Numbered from the stretch's first letter, positions 1-6,704 are shown. The stretch: 14,265 nt of DNA from UBA6522 sp036231525 (GCA_036231525.1 JAZAGZ010000013.1:1-14265), one strand, 5' to 3'. Program-made: numbers and translations. The notes: generated by a model from the sequence alone, not told the origin.

Positions 1-651
1 CGGGTGGCCCCGTGGCGGGGCGTCGGAACAAGTTACACGCGTTTTGCCAACGAATCCTTCATCGACGAGCTCGCCCACGCCCAGGGCGTCGACCCGTTGG
101 CGTTACGTATTGAGCTCACACGCAACGACCCAGACGGCAGAGCCGTCCTGGAGGAAGTCGGGCGAATGGCAGAATGGTCCCGCCCGCGAGAAGGGAGGGC
201 GTTAGGAGTCGCGCTATCCGATTACGGCGGCCAATCCGTGGCGGCCGGTATCGCAGAGGTCTCGGTGGACGAAGAGACTGGCGAGATTCACGTGCATAAC
301 TATTGGATGGTCATCGATGCGGGCTTCATTGTGGCGCCCCGCAACACTGAGGCGCAGATGGAAGGCAACATCATCTACGGCCTGAGTAACGCGCTCATGG
401 AACGCATCACCATCAACAACGGTACTGTAGACCAGTCCAATTTCTATGATTACCAAGTCATGCGCATGAACGAAATACCCGAGATTCAGGTAAAGGCGTT
501 ACCCAACACCAAGCCACCCAGCGGTGTGGGTGAACTGGGCCTTGCCACAACCGGGGCGGCCGTCGCCAACGCGGTGTTCGCAGCGACCGGCGCGCGTGTC
601 AGGGAGCTGCCGCTCACAGCAGATCGGGTTTTGGCCGCGCTCCGAGCCTAA
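1..651 (+). CDS. Molybdopterin-binding aldehyde/xanthine dehydrogenase family large subunit (IorB-like), 3' part
   Basis: This is the C-terminal part of a molybdenum hydroxylase large subunit, closest in style to isoquinoline 1-oxidoreductase beta subunit. Such proteins hydroxylate aldehydes or N-heterocycles using a molybdopterin cofactor, with a partner [2Fe-2S] subunit. The reading frame is open at base 1, so the gene begins outside the window; the GTG at base 4 is internal. Family signatures, counting that GTG as residue 1, are WRGVG with ESFIDELA (about 4-24), the segment VIDAGFIVAPRNTEAQMEGN (about 103-122), and PPSGVGELG, whose Glu177 matches the catalytic base Glu of the family. The ending ANAVFAATGARVRELPL is also typical. 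A usual IorB is over 700 residues, so about 215 are visible here. The gene is clearly more GC-rich than its right-hand neighbour. The substrate cannot be deduced, and no partner gene is visible. Confidence 0.85.
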   Translation, partial: RVAPWRGVGTSYTRFANESFIDELAHAQGVDPLALRIELTRNDPDGRAVLEEVGRMAEWSRPREGRALGVALSDYGGQSVAAGIAEVSVDEETGEIHVHNYWMVIDAGFIVAPRNTEAQMEGNIIYGLSNALMERITINNGTVDQSNFYDYQVMRMNEIPEIQVKALPNTKPPSGVGELGLATTGAAVANAVFAATGARVRELPLTADRVLAALRA

Positions 652-712
652 AACCGGGCCCAGCCGATAAATAGTTCAAATATCTTCGTCTCAATGTGTG
701 GCCTAATTTTTT

Positions 713-728
713 GTTTGTGGGCACAAAC
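713..728. other. Short inverted repeat between convergent genes
   Basis: GTTTGTG and CACAAAC form a perfect inverted repeat separated by GG, giving a likely 6-bp stem with a GGGC loop. It lies between the convergent molybdenum hydroxylase and FAD oxidoreductase genes. A T-run precedes it on the plus strand and no T-run follows it on either strand, so it is not a standard intrinsic terminator. A role in ending transcription is only a possibility. Confidence 0.3.
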
Positions 729-745
729 TAATTCTGCTCCATGCT

Positions 746-2080
746 TTAGAGTGCCGGACCGAGGGTGAGAGGACTGCCATCACTGAATCGAGAGAATCGA
801 AATCGGCTAAGGTCGAAATCTATTTGCTTGCCTTGAACCAAAGCGGCCATAACTTTTCCGGCGCCCGGGCCGATTCCAAAACCGTGCCCACTAAAGCCGG
901 AGGCGAGAAACAAATTTCTGTAATTTGAGATTTCGTCCATCACGGGCACAAAATCCGGCGGTGCATCAATCATTCCAGCCCAGGTTTCTTCGATCTGTGT
1001 TTTTGCCAATATCGGTAAATTGCTTGCCATCAATTGTTGAATCTTTCTGACTACCCGCAGGTTAGGTGTCGGATTAAGCACCCTTGTTTGCTCAAAAGGT
1101 GTAACTTCATCTCCTTCCCACTGACGAATAGGGAATAATCTTTTGAATAAGCCATCGTCGAAACGAAGTCTTGTACCAGACCACGTCATCTTTAGTGCCG
1201 GTAGAAAATCAGTGAAATATCGAAAGCTATCGGCACATAGGGAATGGTCTAGGTAATCTCCTAGCGATAGTGTGTAGCCACCATCTTGGCGACGTCTGAA
1301 AGAAAATTTAGATGACCCAGCACCTCCGGCGTATCCTTCTGAAACAGCACTGGTTCGTACCACCGTGCCCTTTACCAGCAATTGTGGAAAGGTCACACCA
1401 AGATTAGCGAGGAATGCGGACGACCAGGCACCACCAGCACAAACCACCGCATTCGCACGGACAGTGCCCAGTTCTGTAATAACACCCGACACCATACCTG
1501 CTTGAGTTTCTATTGTGCGCACAGCACAATTTTCGATGATTCTAATGCCTGCTCGTTGAGCTGCCCGAGCAATTGCAGGAACGGCAATAAATGGCTCTGA
1601 TCTGCCATCGCTTGGGGTGTACATTGCACTCTTCCATCTATGCTCACTGTGGTTAAGTTTTTTTCCTAATTCCGCGACACTCAAGATTCGAGTATCAATC
1701 TGATGTTGTTTTGCAATTTCCATCCATTTTTCAAAATTTTTTTGATCTTTTTCATTCTCCGCCAGAAACAATAATCCCTTCCTGGTAAAACCAATATCCT
1801 CACCAATTTCAGCAGCAAGACCATCCCAGATATTTAACGATTCCGTAACAATGGGCAGTTCTGCTTCGTCCCGTCCCATTTGCCGCACCCACCCCCAATT
1901 GCGGGTCGATTGTTCGCCACCGACTCGACCTTTTTCACAGACCAATACTGAAAGGCCATCTTTCATCAGGAACCATGCGGTAGAAATGCCAATGATTCCC
2001 GCTCCAATTATCACGACATCCACCTTTTCAGGTAACTTGGCCTGAAATGTGATTGGGGAATTTTTAGATAGCATAGACAT
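746..2080 (-). CDS. FAD-dependent oxidoreductase, DAO family (amine/amino-acid oxidoreductase-like)
   Basis: A 444-residue flavoprotein of the D-amino-acid oxidase/DadA/glycine oxidase superfamily. The N-terminus has a Rossmann dinucleotide-binding motif GAGIIG (26-31) with the ribose-binding Glu49 at the end of the second strand. Next is GGEQSTRNWGWVRQMGRD (54-71), a motif I associate with a poorly characterised subgroup of DAO proteins. The C-terminal FAD-closing motif is GFSGHGFGIGPGAGK, around residues 390-410. There is no signal peptide or membrane segment, so the protein is probably cytoplasmic. The ATG at 2080 has a weak upstream GGA; a second ATG two codons later is equally possible. 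It stands alone, 40 bases beyond the 3' end of tRNA-Ser on the same strand. Its composition is more AT-rich than the preceding gene, compatible with separate acquisition. The family predicts oxidation of an amine or amino acid; the substrate is unknown. Confidence 0.82.
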   Translation of the reverse strand: MSMLSKNSPITFQAKLPEKVDVVIIGAGIIGISTAWFLMKDGLSVLVCEKGRVGGEQSTRNWGWVRQMGRDEAELPIVTESLNIWDGLAAEIGEDIGFTRKGLLFLAENEKDQKNFEKWMEIAKQHQIDTRILSVAELGKKLNHSEHRWKSAMYTPSDGRSEPFIAVPAIARAAQRAGIRIIENCAVRTIETQAGMVSGVITELGTVRANAVVCAGGAWSSAFLANLGVTFPQLLVKGTVVRTSAVSEGYAGGAGSSKFSFRRRQDGGYTLSLGDYLDHSLCADSFRYFTDFLPALKMTWSGTRLRFDDGLFKRLFPIRQWEGDEVTPFEQTRVLNPTPNLRVVRKIQQLMASNLPILAKTQIEETWAGMIDAPPDFVPVMDEISNYRNLFLASGFSGHGFGIGPGAGKVMAALVQGKQIDFDLSRFRFSRFSDGSPLTLGPAL

Positions 2081-2120
2081 AATATTTTCCGGGAATAATC
2101 ACCCAGGTTGGAGTGTAATG

Positions 2121-2212
2121 TGGCGGAGAGAGTGGGATTCGAACCCACGGTACGCTTTGACACGTACACTTGCTTTCCAAGCAAGCGCCTTCGACCACTC
2201 GGCCACCTCTCC
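2121..2212 (-). tRNA. tRNA-Ser (anticodon GGA)
   Basis: Read on the minus strand, the 7-bp acceptor stem starts GGAGAGG and ends in CTCTCC with G as discriminator, followed by an encoded CCA (2121-2123). The anticodon arm is CTTGC TT GGA AA GCAAG, giving anticodon GGA, which reads UCC and UCU serine codons. The T arm is GTGGG TTCGAAT CCCAC, and there is a long class II variable arm, as expected for tRNA-Ser. The total of about 92 bases including CCA fits this isoacceptor. Confidence 0.97.
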
Positions 2213-2225
2213 GCTCGTAGAGCGA

Positions 2226-2255
2226 ATTTTAGAGCCTAATCGTAACGATTGTCGC
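2226..2255 (-). promoter_or_regulatory. Candidate tRNA-Ser promoter
   Basis: On the minus strand, a -10-like TAAAAT (2226-2231) lies 18 bases downstream of GCGACA (2250-2255), a 4-of-6 match to the -35 consensus. The -10 is 14 bases from the mature tRNA 5' end, so transcription would start about 7 bases before the tRNA. This is inferred from consensus and spacing only. Confidence 0.4.
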
Positions 2256-2269
2256 CCCGGCTAAGAGTT

Positions 2270-2283
2270 AATATCGCGATATT
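2270..2283. repeat. 14-bp perfect palindrome
   Basis: AATATCGCGATATT is a perfect 14-base palindrome located about 15-28 bases upstream of the -35 of the candidate tRNA-Ser promoter. It could be a dimeric regulator site, or chance. Nothing else in the window repeats it as far as I could see. Confidence 0.25.
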
Positions 2284-2443
2284 CACCACCAAAAGGCGCT
2301 GAGAGATTGACGGGTCAGCGAGAAAATTTTGTCGGCTCAGGGAATAGCTCATACAGTCTTTTTCCTCACTAAGACAGTGATAAATTAATGCATTAGAAGA
2401 GTTTCATGTGGAGGTTTCTAGATGGGAAGAGGCTTATGTTAGC

Positions 2444-2470
2444 TATATTTAGGGAGAACTGTGCACTCCC
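2444..2470 (+). promoter_or_regulatory. Possible -10 and leader hairpin ahead of SRP RNA
   Basis: TATATT (2444-2449) resembles a -10 element but lacks a recognisable -35 at normal spacing. It is followed by GGGAG (2452-2456) and CTCCC (2466-2470), which would form a 5-bp hairpin near the start of the transcript leading into the SRP RNA. The SRP RNA must have a promoter between the tRNA and 2489, and this is the best candidate I can see, though weak. Confidence 0.22.
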
Positions 2471-2488
2471 GGAACAGGCTGTTAAAGT

Positions 2489-2596
2489 ACCTTGGTTCGT
2501 ATCGGTTCTCCTGCGACGATTGGTTGTGACTCCGTTAAACCCGGAAGGTGGCAGCGCAGCAATCTGTGTGGGTGTAGAGACCGAGCTAACGTGGGT
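2489..2596 (+). ncRNA. ffs: Signal recognition particle RNA (4.5S type)
   Basis: This is the small bacterial SRP RNA, which pairs with Ffh to target nascent membrane and secreted proteins. The 5' part GGTTCTCCTGCGACG (2504-2518) nearly matches the E. coli 4.5S segment GGUUCUCCCGCAACG. The apical hairpin is CC-GGAA-GG (2541-2548) with GGCAGC after it, and the 3' side GTGTGGGTGTAG (2565-2576) resembles the conserved GUGUGCCGGGAUGUAG. The outer helix pairs CGGT/CTC (2503-2510) with GAGACCG (2577-2583) and GTT (2495-2497) with AAC (2588-2590). Both ends are approximate. Its place just upstream of dnaX matches Pseudomonas. The 5' strand of the symmetric loop reads TAAA (2536-2539), where E. coli has CAGG; see findings. 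Confidence 0.85.
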
Positions 2597-2626
2597 TGAA
2601 TTTTATTAGACATATTTAGGTTGTCG

Positions 2627-4372
2627 ATGAGTTACACCGTTCTCGCGAGGAAATGGCGTCCGCGACTCTTTCAGGAGTTGGTCGCTCAGCAGCACGTTGT
2701 GAAGGCGCTCGTGAACTCGTTGGCGGCAGAGCGTCTCCACCACGCATACCTTTTTGCTGGCACTCGAGGAGTGGGAAAGACCACGCTGGCCCGTATTTTG
2801 GCCAAAGCTCTGAATTGTGTTAACGGCATTTCGCCTGAGCCCTGCGGTGTTTGCAGCGCGTGTTCCGAGATCGATGAGGGGCGATTTGTGGATTTAATTG
2901 AGGTGGATGCGGCTTCGCGTACGAAGGTCGAAGATACTCGAGAGCTGTTAGAGAATGTGCAATACACCCCGACCCAAGGGCGGTTCAAGGTTTATCTTAT
3001 TGATGAAGTTCATATGTTGTCCAAACATTCCTTTAATGCATTATTAAAAACATTGGAGGAACCTCCACCTCATATTAAGTTCCTATTGGCGACAACTGAT
3101 CCTCAGAGATTGCCCGTCACGGTGCTATCTCGCTGTCTTCAGTTCAATTTAAAGCGGCTGATGGTGGGAGAGATTCAGGCACAACTGGAGAAAATCTGTG
3201 CGGAGGAGAGTATTACTGCTGACGCGGGTGGGCTGAAAGCATTATCGAAGGCTGCAGAGGGGAGTATGAGAGATGCGCTCAGTTTGCTGGACCAGGCGAT
3301 TGCTTTTTGTGGTGGAGAGATTAAGGCCGATTCCATCAGCTCTATGTTAGGCACCATTGATCGAAAGCACGTCATTCGGCTCATTGAAGCGTTGTCGAAA
3401 GATGATGGTTCGAAATTAATGAACGAAGTTGCTTTACTTGATGAGCAGGCTCCTGACTACGGATTGGTGTTGGATGAATTGATGAGTACTCTACAACGGA
3501 CCGCCGTAATCCAGCTGGTAGGGGAATCTGAGCCACACGAAGAGGATGATGCTCTATCCGTCCTTGCCTTAAAAATGTTGCCCGAGGATGTGCAACTTTA
3601 CTACCAGATCGCGCTTCAAGGTCGTCGTGATCTCGACGTTTGTCGTGATTTTCGATCTGCTTTCGAAATGACCCTGCTCAGAATGCTCGCATTTCGTCCA
3701 GGTACAGATGGAGAGCCGATAGATGGTGCGCAAACTCAATCTAAGACCCGTAAAATTCAGACTTTGCCTGCTGAGGATAAGGAATCTTTAAAGCAGGGCC
3801 GTGCCGGACGGGACCCGGTAGCTGGTGCGCAAACTCAATCTGAGGCCCGTAAAATTCAGACTTTGCCTGCTGAGGATAAAGAATCTTTAAAGCGAGACCG
3901 CGCCAGACGGGAGCCTGCCCGGGCTCAATCAGATATAGAGTCGGAGGTGGTGCGAGTAGACCCCGAAGACTGGGGTAGATTACTTGTCGAATCTGATATA
4001 AGAGGCGCCTCCCGTCGGTTAGCAGAACATTGTGTGCTCAGTCAGCATTCGGATAACCGACTTGAGCTGATTCTTGCGCCAGAGAACTCGCATCTAAACA
4101 CCGAGCAGGTACAAGGTCGGTTACAAGATGCATTGAGCGAGCAGCTGAGCGGAAAAGTGCTCGTGGCTATCACGGTTGGTGAGACTCCAAGGGAGACCCC
4201 TGCTCAAATCAGAGCTGCAGGGGAGGACGAGCGCATGCGAAGTGCTCGAGAAGCTATTGAGGGGGACCCCGCTGTAAAAGAGGTTCAGTCTGAATTTGAC
4301 GCCGTATTGGAGGTCGACAGCATTCAGCCTCTAGATAACGATCAGCAAGGGCGCGAGGGAGGAAGCGTATGA
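2627..4372 (+). CDS. dnaX: DNA polymerase III subunit tau (DnaX)
   Basis: DnaX is the clamp-loader ATPase of the DNA polymerase III holoenzyme; its C-terminal domain tethers the polymerase core. The start is the ATG at 2627, giving MSYTVLARKWRP, the canonical N-terminus, with AGG eight bases upstream; an in-frame TTG at 2621 is less likely. The 581-residue product shows Walker A GTRGVGKT (45-52), zinc cysteines 64, 73, 76 and 79, Walker B YLIDEVHM (123-130), sensor 1 LLATTDP (about 153-159) and arginine finger SRC (Arg169). A low-complexity linker with a duplicated 33-residue unit (367-432) precedes the tau C-terminal domain, which contains AREAIEGDPAVKEVQSEF, matching the polymerase-binding region. 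It is somewhat shorter than E. coli tau (643 residues). It begins the dnaX-ybaB-recR-HIT operon, and its TGA overlaps the ybaB ATG (ATGA). No poly-A slippery heptamer is seen in the linker. Confidence 0.97.
   Translation: MSYTVLARKWRPRLFQELVAQQHVVKALVNSLAAERLHHAYLFAGTRGVGKTTLARILAKALNCVNGISPEPCGVCSACSEIDEGRFVDLIEVDAASRTKVEDTRELLENVQYTPTQGRFKVYLIDEVHMLSKHSFNALLKTLEEPPPHIKFLLATTDPQRLPVTVLSRCLQFNLKRLMVGEIQAQLEKICAEESITADAGGLKALSKAAEGSMRDALSLLDQAIAFCGGEIKADSISSMLGTIDRKHVIRLIEALSKDDGSKLMNEVALLDEQAPDYGLVLDELMSTLQRTAVIQLVGESEPHEEDDALSVLALKMLPEDVQLYYQIALQGRRDLDVCRDFRSAFEMTLLRMLAFRPGTDGEPIDGAQTQSKTRKIQTLPAEDKESLKQGRAGRDPVAGAQTQSEARKIQTLPAEDKESLKRDRARREPARAQSDIESEVVRVDPEDWGRLLVESDIRGASRRLAEHCVLSQHSDNRLELILAPENSHLNTEQVQGRLQDALSEQLSGKVLVAITVGETPRETPAQIRAAGEDERMRSAREAIEGDPAVKEVQSEFDAVLEVDSIQPLDNDQQGREGGSV
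3725..3922 (+). repeat. 99-bp in-frame tandem duplication inside dnaX
   Basis: Two adjacent 99-base units (3725-3823 and 3824-3922) encode 33-residue repeats, each beginning GAQTQS and containing RKIQTLPAEDKESLK. The first 70 bases of the two units differ at only three positions, while the last third has diverged more. The unit is a whole number of codons, so the reading frame is kept. It lies in the flexible linker between the clamp-loader part and the tau C-terminal domain (residues 367-432). Confidence 0.95.
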
Positions 4373-4689
4373 AGGGTCTTGGGCAGTTAATGCAGCAGGC
4401 GCAGCAGATGCGGAAGGATATGCAAAAAGCGCAGGATGAACTGGCATCTTTGGAAGTTACTGGTGAGGCCGGCGGTGGCATGGTCAAGGTGCTTATGACT
4501 TGTAAGCATGTCGTCCGCCGGCTCGATATTGAAGACAGCCTTTTTACTGATGATAAAAAAATGCTTGAGGAGCTTATTGCAGCCGCTTTTAACGATGCGA
4601 TTAGAAAGGTTGAGAGCACTGTGCAGGAGAGACTTTCCGGACTCACGGATGGATTGTCGCTTCCCTTGGGTATGAAGCTGCCAATCTAG
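4369..4689 (+). CDS. ybaB: YbaB/EbfC nucleoid-associated DNA-binding protein
   Basis: A 106-residue member of the YbaB/EbfC family, small dimeric proteins that bind DNA and associate with the nucleoid. It matches the E. coli protein end to end: an N-terminal helix GLGQLMQQAQQMRKDMQKAQ (3-22), LEVTGEAGGGMVKV (about 28-41), a charged segment with DDKKMLEELIAAAFNDA (about 61-77) and the C-terminal LSLPLGMKLP. The ATG overlaps the dnaX stop as ATGA, and GAGGGAGGA just upstream is a good ribosome-binding site, so the start is secure and translational coupling is likely. The dnaX-ybaB-recR order is conserved widely in bacteria. Its exact role in recombination or nucleoid organisation is not settled for the family. 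Confidence 0.96.
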   Translation: MKGLGQLMQQAQQMRKDMQKAQDELASLEVTGEAGGGMVKVLMTCKHVVRRLDIEDSLFTDDKKMLEELIAAAFNDAIRKVESTVQERLSGLTDGLSLPLGMKLPI

Positions 4690-4701
4690 TGTCTGAGAAC
4701 T

Positions 4702-5337
4702 ATGTCTGAAGTATATTCCCCGTTGCTGGCACAGCTTATTCAGGCTTTGCAATGTTTGCCCGGGGTTGGCGCGAAGTCCGCGCAACGAATTGCCTTCCAT
4801 CTGCTTAACAAAGACAGAGACGGCGCTTCGCGCCTTGCATTAGCGCTTGAAGAGGCGAGTACCCGAGTAGGACACTGTGAGCGCTGCAGGATGCTCACGG
4901 AGGACACCCATTGTATTTTTTGCATCAGCGAGCGCCGTGATGGTGCGCAGCTCTGTGTGGTGGAGACGCCAGCGGATGTGCTCGCTATCGAGCAGTCCGG
5001 GGCGTATTCCGGTCGCTATTTCGTGCTGATGGGGCACTTATCACCGATAGATGGGATTGGTCCGAAGGAGTTGGGGCTGGACTTATTGGAGGAGCGTTTC
5101 AGAGTAGACGAGATTTTGGAAGTGATTTTAGCAACGAGCGTTACTGTTGAGGGGGATGCGACTGCCCATATCTTAGCAACGATGGCACAGAAACATGGGA
5201 TACGCTCAAGTCGGATTGCCTACGGCATACCAATGGGCGGGGAGCTTGAGTTCATTGACGGTGGCACTCTGTCACGAGCCTTGACTGGGCGGCGCAAGAT
5301 AGAAGTTGATTCCAAAGATGAATCCTCTAATCGCTGA
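4702..5337 (+). CDS. recR: Recombination mediator protein RecR
   Basis: RecR works with RecF and RecO to load RecA on single-stranded DNA at gaps during recombinational repair. The 211-residue protein shows the expected order: helix-hairpin-helix LPGVGAKSAQRIAFHLL (19-35), a four-cysteine zinc finger (Cys59, 62, 71, 74), then a Toprim domain starting LCVVETPADVLAIE (84-97) with GHLSPIDGIGP (111-121), and a Walker-B-like C-terminal part containing GIPMGGELEF. Length is slightly above E. coli RecR (201), owing to a polar tail. The ATG at 4702 is 12 bases after the ybaB stop, with GAG as a weak ribosome-binding site, so it is probably translated from the same mRNA as dnaX and ybaB. Confidence 0.97.
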   Translation: MSEVYSPLLAQLIQALQCLPGVGAKSAQRIAFHLLNKDRDGASRLALALEEASTRVGHCERCRMLTEDTHCIFCISERRDGAQLCVVETPADVLAIEQSGAYSGRYFVLMGHLSPIDGIGPKELGLDLLEERFRVDEILEVILATSVTVEGDATAHILATMAQKHGIRSSRIAYGIPMGGELEFIDGGTLSRALTGRRKIEVDSKDESSNR

Positions 5338-5343
5338 TTGCCT

Positions 5344-5697
5344 ATGAGGCTCACTAAAGATCCGGATTGTTTGTTTTGTAAGATAGTGGCGGGTGAATTG
5401 CCTGCTGAACGTCTTTATGAAGATCAGGATATCCTAGGATTCGCTGATATCAGCCCTCAAGCTCCATTTCACGCTTTGCTCATACCCAAGAAACATGTTG
5501 CGACGCTCAACGATTTCGAACCGGAGGACGCAGGTGTTGCAGGGCGGTTATTTTTGATAGCTAAGTCTCTTGCGAAGGAGCACGATTTACCGGGTTACCG
5601 AGTTGTGGTCAATACAAATCCTGAGGGAGGGCAAGTAGTTTTTCATGTCCATATGCATATGTTAGCAGGCCGCCAGATGAAGTCTGGCCTTGGTTAG
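5344..5697 (+). CDS. HIT-family nucleotide hydrolase/transferase (HinT-like)
   Basis: A 117-residue histidine-triad protein similar to E. coli HinT, a purine nucleoside phosphoramidase. The catalytic triad motif HVHMH is at 101-105, preceded by NTNPEGGQVVF; the DISPQAPFHALLIPKKH segment (35-51) is the standard nucleotide-binding core. Cys9 and Cys12 could form, with histidines, the structural zinc site found in some HIT proteins. The ATG at 5344 is chosen; an in-frame TTG at 5338, directly after the recR stop, is a weaker alternative. Only six bases separate it from recR, so it is probably the last gene of the dnaX operon. It is convergent with rsgA; I see no convincing terminator in the 44-base gap. 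The link of this enzyme to recombination genes is positional only. Confidence 0.92.
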   Translation: MRLTKDPDCLFCKIVAGELPAERLYEDQDILGFADISPQAPFHALLIPKKHVATLNDFEPEDAGVAGRLFLIAKSLAKEHDLPGYRVVVNTNPEGGQVVFHVHMHMLAGRQMKSGLG

Positions 5698-5741
5698 TGC
5701 GCTTGGATAGTTAGGGGAGCGCGATCTCGCACAAAGGTTGT

Positions 5742-6629
5742 TCAATTGTGGTGCGATTGAAGTGTTTCCGTTAGCTCGCACAGTTTCTTGTAACTCTCAT
5801 AGCGTTGGTCGGCAACCTCGCTGTTTACTAGTGCGGCTTTGACTGCGCATTTTGGCTCAGCTAAATGTTTGCAGTCATCGAAACGGCAGTTTGGACTTCG
5901 CGCAATAAATTCCCGAAAACCAAGTTGAACCTTTTGGGCATTCTCGATAAATGGTGAATAGTCACGGACTCCAGGAGAGTCAATGAGTTCGCCACCGCTG
6001 GGCAGTCGATAGAGTGCGGCTGTGGTGGTGGTATGTCGTCCCTGGCTCGCTTTGTCAGATAGCTGCCCCACTCTCTGGAGGGCATCGCCCATGAGCGCAT
6101 TGGTTAGTGAAGATTTGCCAACACCAGATTGCCCGATTATTGCGCTTCGTTCCCCGGCCATAATAGATTCCAGAGGTTTAAGCCCTGTGTGCTCGCGAGC
6201 ACTGACAGCTATTACCGGGTATCCCAGATTTTCATAGATGCGGAATTCTGAAGGTGGCGCAGCGGACAGGTCTAACTTATTGAATATAAGTATATTTTTT
6301 AGCCCTTCGAGTTCGCCAGCAGCTAGATAACGATCCAGAAGAAACCAGTCAGGCGTGGGGCTTGCGGCTAACACGATGATGAGCTGAGAGAGATTAGCGG
6401 CAACACTCTCTGGCTGTCCGCGGTTGTTGATTCGCTTGAGCTCGGAGGATCGGCAATCTACCAACACCAGCGTTCCCGACTCTGCTCCCTCCCGGCACCA
6501 TTGGACAGAGTCCCCCACTACAGGGTGGAGATCTCGGCTTTGAAGCTGACAGAGGTACCGTTTGTGCTCCGTGCTTTCAACTAGCGCGTGTCGTCGAAAG
6601 CGTGCAACTACGAGTCCAGACTCATTCAT
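5742..6629 (-). CDS. rsgA: Small ribosomal subunit biogenesis GTPase RsgA
   Basis: RsgA is a circularly permuted GTPase that acts in late maturation of the 30S ribosomal subunit. The GTPase motifs appear in the permuted order: G4 NKLD (117-120), G5 SAR (143-145), G1 GQSGVGKSS (166-174), G2 GRHTTTT (197-203), G3 DSPG (217-220). An N-terminal OB-fold part precedes them, and a C-terminal zinc finger uses Cys248, Cys253, His255 and Cys261. At 295 residues it is shorter than E. coli RsgA (350), chiefly by lacking the N-terminal extension. No ATG, GTG or TTG lies between the upstream in-frame stop (6690-6692) and the ATG at 6629, so the short form is real unless there is a sequence error. It is divergent from orn, as in E. 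coli. Confidence 0.96.
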   Translation of the reverse strand: MNESGLVVARFRRHALVESTEHKRYLCQLQSRDLHPVVGDSVQWCREGAESGTLVLVDCRSSELKRINNRGQPESVAANLSQLIIVLAASPTPDWFLLDRYLAAGELEGLKNILIFNKLDLSAAPPSEFRIYENLGYPVIAVSAREHTGLKPLESIMAGERSAIIGQSGVGKSSLTNALMGDALQRVGQLSDKASQGRHTTTTAALYRLPSGGELIDSPGVRDYSPFIENAQKVQLGFREFIARSPNCRFDDCKHLAEPKCAVKAALVNSEVADQRYESYKKLCELTETLQSHHN

Positions 6630-6676
6630 GGGGTATCTTTCGGCGAAGCAGTCGTGCTCGCAGGTTGCCGATCCTA

Positions 6677-6704
6677 TATATATGTCCTGCTACAATTCCC
6701 TCAA
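6677..6704 (-). promoter_or_regulatory. Candidate rsgA promoter
   Basis: On the minus strand TTGAGG (6699-6704, 4 of 6 to the -35 consensus) is followed after 16 bases by TATATA (6677-6682) as a possible -10. The -35 overlaps the orn ribosome-binding site and the whole element overlaps the proposed orn promoter. Weak consensus evidence only. Confidence 0.3.

Noticed and set aside
2121..2140. Possible attachment-site repeat of the tRNA-Ser 3' end
   Set aside because: I could not find a second copy of the tRNA 3' segment anywhere else in the window and there is no integrase here.
2049..2264. Plus-strand 71-residue reading frame containing WDSNPRYALTRT
   Set aside because: It is the antisense translation of tRNA-Ser, a well-known spurious protein in databases.
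2421..2441. Tiny reading frame (six codons) after a good GGAGG site ahead of the SRP RNA
   Set aside because: Too short to support, no following gene it could attenuate except the SRP RNA, and it probably lies upstream of the transcript start.
2406..2609. Plus-strand 67-residue reading frame before dnaX
   Set aside because: It runs through the whole SRP RNA gene; the conservation there is of RNA type, and the peptide resembles nothing I know.
3175..3384. Minus-strand reading frames inside dnaX, recR, ppdK, orn and others
   Set aside because: They are shadows of strongly conserved genes on the other strand, with no ribosome-binding sites or recognisable protein motifs.
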